Shown here: piece after piece, positions 54,347 through 62,400 of the stretch
Layout of the letters: each line of letters begins with the position of its first letter
How positions within the stretch are numbered: position 1 is the first letter of the stretch
Source of the DNA: Pseudomonas abietaniphila
Lineage (GTDB): Bacteria > Pseudomonadota > Gammaproteobacteria > Pseudomonadales > Pseudomonadaceae
Direction: 5' to 3'
DNA: 64,000 nt
Assembly (NCBI RefSeq): GCF_039697315.1
Contig: NZ_CP155619.1
Location: forward strand, 4,836,001 to 4,900,000
Position numbers and translations under genes: made by a program
The notes under the pieces: model-generated
Database searches by the model: none
What the model was told of the DNA's origin: nothing
The model's input: the letters and a program-made list of their open reading frames with translations, nothing else

Positions 54347-57300
54347 TCACGTGTTGCGGGTTCTTCGTACGTTGGCCGCCAGATCAATCGTTGTTCGATC
54401 ATTAACGACTTTGTTCGAGCTTTGATAAGGCCAGAAGTTGTCTTTGGCTGCGATGGTTTTCGCCGGCTCGGCGGGTGTGGGTTTGGGCACCGGACTGTTG
54501 CTGCGGACGGTTGAGACCGGTGCGTCCAGTTCGTCAGTTTGCGTGGCTGAACTTTTAACGATGTTGTCTTCCGTTTGCATGCTCAAAGATCGCGTTCTTA
54601 CGGCCTTAGTGTGGTTGGTTATGGAGCTCTGTCCTTTGAGCGCTGCCATACGCTCCGTGTTGTCCACCATAGATCCACTTGAGCTACCCGATACAGATGT
54701 TCTCGTTGATCCCGGGAGGTAAACGTCGTGTAACCTAAGGTCATCACTCATCGTAACGTCACCTCTAAGAGGTAGAGCCTGCGGATCAGTGAGATCAAGC
54801 GAATTTCTGGCAGAGCCACTGGCAACACTATCCGCACCGTCTGCCGCCCCTTCCTTCGCCGCATTCGAAAACCCATGCAGTTTCCCGGCCTTGCTGAAGT
54901 TCGCCGCTGCCGAGAACATGCTGAATACGCCCGATAGCACACCGCTGATGATGCTGATGTTATCCAGCGTCCTGGCGTGTTGACGGTCCTGCTCCATCGC
55001 GCCCATGACACCGGTAATCGCGGAGGCCACGCCGGTACCGACACCGGCGCCCCAAAGCCCCCAAGCGATAACCCCCCCGGCAACGGGCGTAAGACCGCCC
55101 GCCGTCACCACGGTGGCCACGATGCCGATGACGCCCAGCCCCACGCCAATCCAGCTTTTCAGCGAATGCCCACTGGGGTCGACCGCATTGATCGGGTCGC
55201 TCAGGCAATACACGTAGGGATTGACCCCGCCAGCCCCGAAGGGGCTCAGGGAGTCAGGGCTGTGGAAGCGCATCAGCGTCGGGTTGTAGCCGCGGTAACC
55301 CTTGCCCAGCAGGTACCAGCCACCGACCGCGTCTCGCACCTCGCCGTTGAAGGCCATCAGGCTTTGCAGCGGCTCGTCGCCGGTTCGTTCTCCGTATGGA
55401 TCGTAGGTCACATGCCGCGTGGTTTTTTGTTGGCACTCGCCAATCACCGAGCGGGTGGCATCGGTCATCAGCAGCAGTGTCTGGCTACTCTTGCCGGGTG
55501 TTTGCTGCCCCAGCGGCCGGCCCCTTTCAAGCAGGTAGCTGATGGCTTCGCCCGCTTGCAGGCTATTGCTCAACTGGCTGTCCTGATAGAAACGCAGGGT
55601 CTCGGGCTGCTGCCCGTGGAGCACCGAGATCAGTTGGTTGTGTCCGTCATAACGGTACTGCGCCAACGGCTGCCCTGTGTCATCGGTCACGCTCAGCAGC
55701 CGACCCTGGCTGTCATAGCGCAGCACTTGGCCGTGCTCATCTTTGGTCAGGTTTCCGTCAGCGTCGTATTCCAGCCTGATGGGAGACTTGCCTGGAACGT
55801 CGTAGCGAATCTCCGTCAACTGGCAAGGATCTGCCGGATTGAAGTGGTAGGTGGATTTTTCAATGCGGCCATCGGCAAAGGTCGTTGACAGGGCCGTGAT
55901 GTTGTCCAGGCTGTCGAAGGTGAAATCCTGCCGGATAATCGCGTCGGCGAGCGCCCCCGTTACGGGTGGCGTGCGGGTGTACACCTTGAGACGGCCACGG
56001 ACGTCGTAGGTGAAGGTTTCTGCGTGCAGCTCGGTGTCACCTTCGCACAGGCGCCGAGTGGCGAGTTTGTGGTCAGGTTGGTACGTCTGCTCAAGGCTGC
56101 GTAATGCCTTGCCATCGACGCTCAGCGTTCTGAGGGTTTCGCGGCCCAGGTCGTCGTAGTCCAGCGCCGTTTCCAGCTGCTGCTGACTGCTCAGGTCGGT
56201 GCAGGTGGTTGTCTTCAACCATCCTGTCGGCCAATAGCTGAAGTCAGCCCGCAGTTCGCCCTGATGAATGCTGTTCAAGCGGCCCAGCAGGTCATGTTCG
56301 TACAGGGTCTTCAGACCGGTCACATCGACACGGCTGATCTGGCGTCCGCTCAACGAGCTGTTGTACGTCACCGAGAACGGCTCGGCCTTGCCACTGTCCG
56401 TTTTCCGCCCTGCCAGACGGTTGGTATCCGTCCAGCTTTCGCAGCGCAGGTGCCCCGCCTGGTCGTACTCGAAGTCATGCTGACCCTGTGTGCTGCGGGT
56501 CGTGGTGATCTGGGCCGTTTTCGGGTTGTAGCTGAAGCTTGCTGTCTCATCGGGTCCGGTGGAGGTTTTTGGCAGTCCGGTCAGGCCCAGGTCGTAGGTG
56601 TATTGCAATCGCTGTTGGCTGGGTGTTTCGCATTCGCTGACGGTCATCTGCCCCGCCGTATAGCGATAGTGGCTCGTGCGGGGGCCCACCTTGAACTGTT
56701 TCAGCCGGTTGAGACCATCAAACAGTTGTTCCCCGACCAGCACGCTGGGCAATGCTTCGTTGTCCGGCACGATCCGCACGCTGACCGGCAGGGCTTCACG
56801 GGTATGCGGGGCATACGTCTTGCTGACGACGGTCATGTCGGGCAACTGCGTGTGCAGCAACCTTCCCCACGCGTCGTATTCGAAACCGCTGGTGTTCTCC
56901 ATGGCATCGGTGCTTTCGACACATCGGCCAAGACCGTCGTAGGCGTACGTCTGCTCTAGATACTGTGCGCCCGCTCGTTGCCTGACGGTCAACGGTTTGT
57001 CGAAGCCGTTGCTGACGGTTTCGCTCCAGTTGACCACGGTTGTCTGCATTTCTTGCCAGGCGGTTCGTTTCAAGGTGATGGGGTCGAACTCGTTGACATC
57101 CACCACGCCATCCGGACGAGTGGTTCGGGTCACTGCTCCCCAGGCGTTGTAGGCGTAAGCCGAGGTCAGTTCCAGTGTTTGCAGCGGCTGACCTTCCTCA
57201 GGCTGCCAGTGATCCCAGGATGTCTCCTGTTCGAGCTGGCCGTAAGCGTTGTACGTCCACGCCTGAACTTTCAGGAAGTCGGGGGCTGGTTGATAAATGT

Positions 57301-59434
57301 TCTGATGGTACTCGGCAATCGCCCGACCCAGTCCGTCCAGCTCCGTGAACACGGTGACATCATTGACGTCCATTGCCGACTGCGAGGCCTTTTCACCTGG
57401 CTGGCTGCAGAGTTTATAGGTGTAGAGACGACGGGCTGCATAGTCGGTGTCAGGGGACACGACTTCTTCGACGATTCTGCCCAAGGCATCGTAGCGGTAG
57501 TTGATTTCGATATCGTCCTCGTCCTGATCGAGCAACGGCAGTCCGCTGAGCAGTGAGTGTTCCAGGGTGACGGTTTTGGTCGCGTTGGCTTCCTGATTGG
57601 TGAAAGCGGTCGAAAGCGTTTTGGTGGTTTTCTGAGCCTTCTCGTTGCCGCGTTTTTGAGTGCCGCTCTGGTAGCTGTAGTCGGTATGGGACGTTTGACC
57701 GTTGAGGGTCTGTGACTCCCGTTTGATACGCCCGAACAAAAACGGCTCGTTCACATCATCGATGTACTGCGTTTCGGTGCGTTGCAGTTCGATATCGCCG
57801 TTACTGTCCACCTGCAGCAGCGTTTCGCTGTCCAGGGACAGCCATTCGCTCAGCGTGCTGCCCAGGGTCGGTTTGACGCTGTAGCGGTAGACGCTGCGCA
57901 GCGTCGGTGCGGCCTCGCCCAGCTTTCGCGGGCTCTGCACGAACGCTGCAAAGTCGTTCTTGAGGGCTTTCACTGCGCAGCGGCGGCGTGCTCCGGACAC
58001 GCTCAGGTCGTGCCGCGACTGCGCGGGTTCTACCCGTTTTTCCTTCAAGGTGCGCACGAAATCGTCAGGGTCGGGCGGGCAGCCGTCGGCGCCTTCCTTG
58101 GGATAATAGCTGCTGACTTCGCGGATGCCGGTGGGCAGGGTCTGCACCAGCAGATTGCCGTACGCGTCGAACTCGGTCAGGGTGCTTTCCACCCGCTTAT
58201 TGGCGGAGCTGCTGCGCAGGTACCAGGTCTTGCGCACCTCGGTGGCCAGTTGGCACTGGGCCGGCTGCTGGTCGAAACTCAGGTTGGGGTTCTGGTCGGC
58301 GTAGTAGCTGTTTTCCAGCAGCAGGACGTTGTCGTTCTGGGTGGTTTCTTCGCTGACGAGCAGGTGAAAGCGGTTGAAGACGCGATGAATGCGCCGCACA
58401 TCGCGCTTCTGGGCGTTGTCGTACAGGATTTCGGTGGTGGTGTACTGGTAAGGGGTGTTGAGCTTGTACAGATTATCCTGACCGTCATCGCTCCAGATCA
58501 GGCCCTGGGCACCAAAACCGAGGAAGTTGGTGTCGGAGTATTCGTAACGGGTGGTGATCGGCGGTTGACCGGAACCGGGGTTGTTGATGTGTTCCCGGAC
58601 CCGCGGCAATGCGCGGCGGGCATTGCCCGGAAACTCATGGCCCGGCACGGCATGGTCGATGGTTTCCGTGCCGCCCAGCGGCGTCAGCACCTGGGTGACG
58701 CACAGGAAGTCGTTGAAATACCCGTATTCGAAGTGCCAGCGCGCTTTTTCATCGGTGGGCAGGACGAGGTCGGAGACCCGCTCATCGCTGTCGGCCAGCG
58801 CCATGACGTAACGGGCGTCCAGCTCGGGGACGTCCGGGTGCAGGTGCAGCGTGATGGCCGCATCGGTGCGCACGATGCGCAGCACGGTGCCGCTGCTGTC
58901 CTGGATTTCGGAGAGGGTGCGCACCCCCTTGAAGACTTCGTAGAACAACTCGATCTTGTGGCCCTGTGCCGAATAGATGGCGCTGGGCAAGGCAATGCCG
59001 TCGGGGCCACCAGGACTCAGGTGTTCCACCAGGCCGGACTTGTGCACCACCCAGTAGAGCGGGCCGGTGCTGCCCTGTTCTTCATAGAAGTGAAAGCTTT
59101 CAATCTTCTGTTCGCGGATCGCCGGCTGCACGCCGCTGCCGGTGACCTTGAAGGATTCGCCGGTGCTCAGGGAAAGCATCTGGGTGGTCGGGTTGTACTG
59201 CGACAGCGCCAGGCTCCAGCCGCAGCCGAACCCGCTGTTGCGGTCTTTGCTGGCAAGCTGGGTGGCCAGCGGATTGAAGCTCAGGCGCAGTGGCAACGCG
59301 GGGCCGCATAGGGCGTTGCATTTGAGTTCCGGCAGGCTGATGGAACAGGTGTACTGACCGGTGCGAGAGTCGACACCGGCTTCGACGAAACTGAGAAAGT
59401 TGAAGGCGTTGGAGTGAACTGAGGACGTGGCCAT
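54347..59434 (-). CDS. RHS-repeat protein with variable C-terminal tail
   Basis: This 1,695-aa protein has no signal peptide. The N-terminus (about residues 1-330) resembles SpvB/TcB-like sequence (GFGCGWSLALSQYNP near 70). Many YD repeats follow (for example YDALGRIVEE, YDGLGRCVES, YDSQGRLLSV), and the RHS core ends near residue 1423 with FNGEVRDAVGGWYLLGKGYR...NPYVYCLSDPINAVDPSG. After the core come about 270 residues: a Gly/Val-rich hydrophobic stretch (about 1430-1485), a short helix, and a Ser/Thr-rich tail with no recognised toxin domain. RHS shells encapsulate a C-terminal effector in Tc and polymorphic toxins. The start at 59434 is supported by GGAGA upstream. No immunity gene is evident downstream. 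Confidence 0.9.
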   Translation of the reverse strand: MATSSVHSNAFNFLSFVEAGVDSRTGQYTCSISLPELKCNALCGPALPLRLSFNPLATQLASKDRNSGFGCGWSLALSQYNPTTQMLSLSTGESFKVTGSGVQPAIREQKIESFHFYEEQGSTGPLYWVVHKSGLVEHLSPGGPDGIALPSAIYSAQGHKIELFYEVFKGVRTLSEIQDSSGTVLRIVRTDAAITLHLHPDVPELDARYVMALADSDERVSDLVLPTDEKARWHFEYGYFNDFLCVTQVLTPLGGTETIDHAVPGHEFPGNARRALPRVREHINNPGSGQPPITTRYEYSDTNFLGFGAQGLIWSDDGQDNLYKLNTPYQYTTTEILYDNAQKRDVRRIHRVFNRFHLLVSEETTQNDNVLLLENSYYADQNPNLSFDQQPAQCQLATEVRKTWYLRSSSANKRVESTLTEFDAYGNLLVQTLPTGIREVSSYYPKEGADGCPPDPDDFVRTLKEKRVEPAQSRHDLSVSGARRRCAVKALKNDFAAFVQSPRKLGEAAPTLRSVYRYSVKPTLGSTLSEWLSLDSETLLQVDSNGDIELQRTETQYIDDVNEPFLFGRIKRESQTLNGQTSHTDYSYQSGTQKRGNEKAQKTTKTLSTAFTNQEANATKTVTLEHSLLSGLPLLDQDEDDIEINYRYDALGRIVEEVVSPDTDYAARRLYTYKLCSQPGEKASQSAMDVNDVTVFTELDGLGRAIAEYHQNIYQPAPDFLKVQAWTYNAYGQLEQETSWDHWQPEEGQPLQTLELTSAYAYNAWGAVTRTTRPDGVVDVNEFDPITLKRTAWQEMQTTVVNWSETVSNGFDKPLTVRQRAGAQYLEQTYAYDGLGRCVESTDAMENTSGFEYDAWGRLLHTQLPDMTVVSKTYAPHTREALPVSVRIVPDNEALPSVLVGEQLFDGLNRLKQFKVGPRTSHYRYTAGQMTVSECETPSQQRLQYTYDLGLTGLPKTSTGPDETASFSYNPKTAQITTTRSTQGQHDFEYDQAGHLRCESWTDTNRLAGRKTDSGKAEPFSVTYNSSLSGRQISRVDVTGLKTLYEHDLLGRLNSIHQGELRADFSYWPTGWLKTTTCTDLSSQQQLETALDYDDLGRETLRTLSVDGKALRSLEQTYQPDHKLATRRLCEGDTELHAETFTYDVRGRLKVYTRTPPVTGALADAIIRQDFTFDSLDNITALSTTFADGRIEKSTYHFNPADPCQLTEIRYDVPGKSPIRLEYDADGNLTKDEHGQVLRYDSQGRLLSVTDDTGQPLAQYRYDGHNQLISVLHGQQPETLRFYQDSQLSNSLQAGEAISYLLERGRPLGQQTPGKSSQTLLLMTDATRSVIGECQQKTTRHVTYDPYGERTGDEPLQSLMAFNGEVRDAVGGWYLLGKGYRGYNPTLMRFHSPDSLSPFGAGGVNPYVYCLSDPINAVDPSGHSLKSWIGVGLGVIGIVATVVTAGGLTPVAGGVIAWGLWGAGVGTGVASAITGVMGAMEQDRQHARTLDNISIISGVLSGVFSMFSAAANFSKAGKLHGFSNAAKEGAADGADSVASGSARNSLDLTDPQALPLRGDVTMSDDLRLHDVYLPGSTRTSVSGSSSGSMVDNTERMAALKGQSSITNHTKAVRTRSLSMQTEDNIVKSSATQTDELDAPVSTVRSNSPVPKPTPAEPAKTIAAKDNFWPYQSSNKVVNDRTTIDLAANVRRTRNT

Positions 59435-59460
59435 GAGAGTCTCCTTCCATTGGAAACGCT

Positions 59461-59485
59461 GCCTTGGGGCCAGTAGCCCCAAGGC
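59461..59485 (-). terminator. Perfect hairpin between the TULIP-protein and RHS genes
   Basis: 10-bp stem GCCTTGGGGC / GCCCCAAGGC with a 5-nt loop, located 14 bases after the upstream gene's stop and 26 bases before the RHS start codon. It has no T-run, so it may attenuate rather than terminate. Confidence 0.6.
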
Positions 59486-59499
59486 AATTGTCACAGTGG

Positions 59500-62400
59500 T
59501 TAATCGTTGGAAATCCGTTTGATGATGAGCTCGTTGCGGTTATTGAAACTTGCGAAGCTCAGTTGCAACTGATGCGGATTGCCATACCGGTCGATCAGCC
59601 GCATACGCAGAGGCTCAACCAGTTCGCTGGACTCGTCGAACGGGAAGTCGAGCCGACGATGCAGACTGAAGAGGAATTGACCGTCGGGGCTCTCAAAGCC
59701 GGCCCTGACCACTTTGCTCGGTTTCACGGCATCCGGTATGCCGTTGTACAGCAACGGTTCAAAGTTGAGTTCCTTCGACATGGGCAGCGCGTAGCCGGTG
59801 TAACTGCCCACCTCTTCGGCATATTGGCGGCTTTCCCACTGGACCATCGAAAAGGCACGCTCGAAGGCGATATTCTTGAATCCGATGATTTCCTGCACCG
59901 AGGCCGACAAGAGCCTAAGGATGTAATAGTCGACGGTGGTCAGGTACAAGTCGAAGTCCGTATCCTTCTCTGGATCGCCTAACCCTTCTGCTCGCCGGAC
60001 ATCCAGGTGGTACTCGCTGTCCTGATAGACCGGCACCGGCAGCGGCTGGATGACAATGATGGCGTCGTTTTCCTCGGAACCCGAATGGTCCGTTGAATAG
60101 AAAAACGTATTGTCCGCCCGTGTCACCCGGGCCGCGATTCTAATTTCGGTGTCGCTGCGGGTCTGGATGTAAACCGTTTTTGCATCGCCATCCAGATCAA
60201 GAGCGTCCTCCTGCGCTTGAGCCGGCGGGAACTTGCTGGTGTAGAAGTCGTATTCATTGCGCTTGGCGTTGACACCCCACCGCGTGACGCTGCCATCAAT
60301 CGGTACCCCTTCGCTGTCCACCTGAGGCAGCACCTCTTTGGTTTCAGCCACCACCAGCGTCAGGCTGGCGCGCTCGGCAGGGGTGAGGGCGGTCTCTTCG
60401 CCGCTGTCGGTGGGTTTGGTCTTGATGGCGATTCTCACCTGAACCTGCTGCAACCCGTTGGCGTAGGCCATCTTGGTAGGGGATTCGGGCTTGACGGTGA
60501 ACGTGGTGAAGTCCGACCAGGTGGGTCTCAACGCTGTATTGGACAGGTGCACGACACCGAAACCGCGGAAACGTGGATAGTCCACATCCTTACATTCGAT
60601 CACGCTGTAGGGGCTCGAAATGTCATCCGGGGCGGTGAAGACTCCGAACGTGTCGACCGTGCCTTGGCCGGCGATCACGTTCCATTCATAGGTGTAATCT
60701 TCGTCATCGTCCAGAACACTGAGCTGAACCGACGCATTACGTGCCAGACCGGGATGGAAGACGGGCTCAATACCAAGCGTGTAATTGGCGTTGATCAGCA
60801 ATACCGTTGCCAGCACTTTTTCGCCCGTGCCTGAGTCTGCAATCTCGATCAGTGCCGGCAGCATGTCGCTCTGCAAGGATGCGGGGGCGGTATACAGCGC
60901 CGACAACGTGTCCACAGCCACCTCAAGTTCACCGGGTGTCTCATCAAGCAGACGCCATACCAGAAGGTTGCCGCTCAGGCTCGATGCCCGCAGTTCCACA
61001 GGTGTGGACTCATTGCGGATGCGCAAGGTTGACATCGCAGGGGCCACCGCCATGGATTCAGCAACGACCGTTACCAGCGCCGAAGCCGTGCGCAACTCAC
61101 CCGTTGCCGGATCGTCATAGCTGGCCGTGATCACATTGCGCACCGCTGAGCCTTCCAGGCTCTGCAAGGGCGGGGCAGTGAACACGCCGGTCTGATCGAT
61201 CACGCCCTGGGCGCGACTGCCATCGATACCGCGTACGGTCCAGGTAATCGGTTCGGCTGTCCGGGTCAACTGGCGGACCTCGAAACGCTGACTGTTACCC
61301 ACCTTGATGATCGACTGCAGCGGTTCCAGCGTGAATGAGGTGTTGGTCGGGTCGATCTGTCCGAACAACACCACATCGCCCGGTAGGTGGGCCTCGGTGG
61401 CCAGGAAGGCATTCTGCCCGGGGAACAGCAGATGATTGAGCGCATAAAAGTCCAGGTCCGGTAGTTCAATACCGAAGAACAGGTCTTTCATCTTTTGCAT
61501 TTCCGACTTGATGAAGTCTTTGAACTGCGTGTGAACGACCTCCGCGTTTTCCTCGTCATACCTGGGCGTGAAGTTCTGAAGTTGCATCGTATAGTCAAAC
61601 AAAGAATCCTCGAGAGAGAAACTCGTTTTATTCAGTGTTGTGTCCACGCTGATTGCAAATTTCAATGTCAGGGAGTAGGTGAAATTAATAATGTCCCGGA
61701 TATTAAAGTCTTCAAAATTCTTTCTGTTGAGCTTGTAATGGTAGGGGTGTGTGATCGACTCACTCAAGGTGATCAATAATTGGCTGGCGTCGCTGCTGGT
61801 GTGTACTGTCAGACTCGGACTGAACGGAAAGTAGATATTAGCTACCATTAATTCGTGAACGACATCACCCCAGATATCCGCTTGCTTCTGAAGGTGAACA
61901 CTCCCCGAATCCCACTTTCCATTCGTCGCTTTCAACAATGCACTGGAGCCCGGAGGCGTATTGGAAGACAAACTCAACCCACGACCGATATAGCTTGTCA
62001 GGTACGGCTTGATGACATTCTCGAAGATCATCCGGCTGGACAGCACGATGGAGCCCGAATAATCGGGTTGTCCTGGCTCCCTAGTCTCGTCGTCGGGGAT
62101 CAGGTAACGGAACGTCGCGGCGTTTTCAGGGGTGGGCAACGTACCGTCATAGAAGTCATTGCGTGTGCGCACGAACAGGATGACACCGCCCTCGCCATAA
62201 CTGCTTGAATTGATGTTCTTGCCACTGGGCGCCGCCTGCGTGCGGATGTGAAAGTTGCGCGGTGTCAGCATATCGTCACCGATATAATCCAGTACACCGA
62301 TCAGATAGCGCCTGTCCGAGGCAGGCTGACTCTTGAACAGGTTTTTGAAAAACAGGCCCAGCTGCTCTTGCGGATACTCCAAGGTCACCAGATTACTGGT

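Noticed and set aside
57782..59311. 509-codon plus-strand frame opposite the RHS gene
   Set aside because: Antisense to the RHS YD-repeat region; no independent features.
54347..59434. Calling the RHS protein a true TccC with known ADP-ribosyl or glycosyl toxin
   Set aside because: The tail has no motif I can recognise for those toxins, and no TcA or TcB partner is in view.
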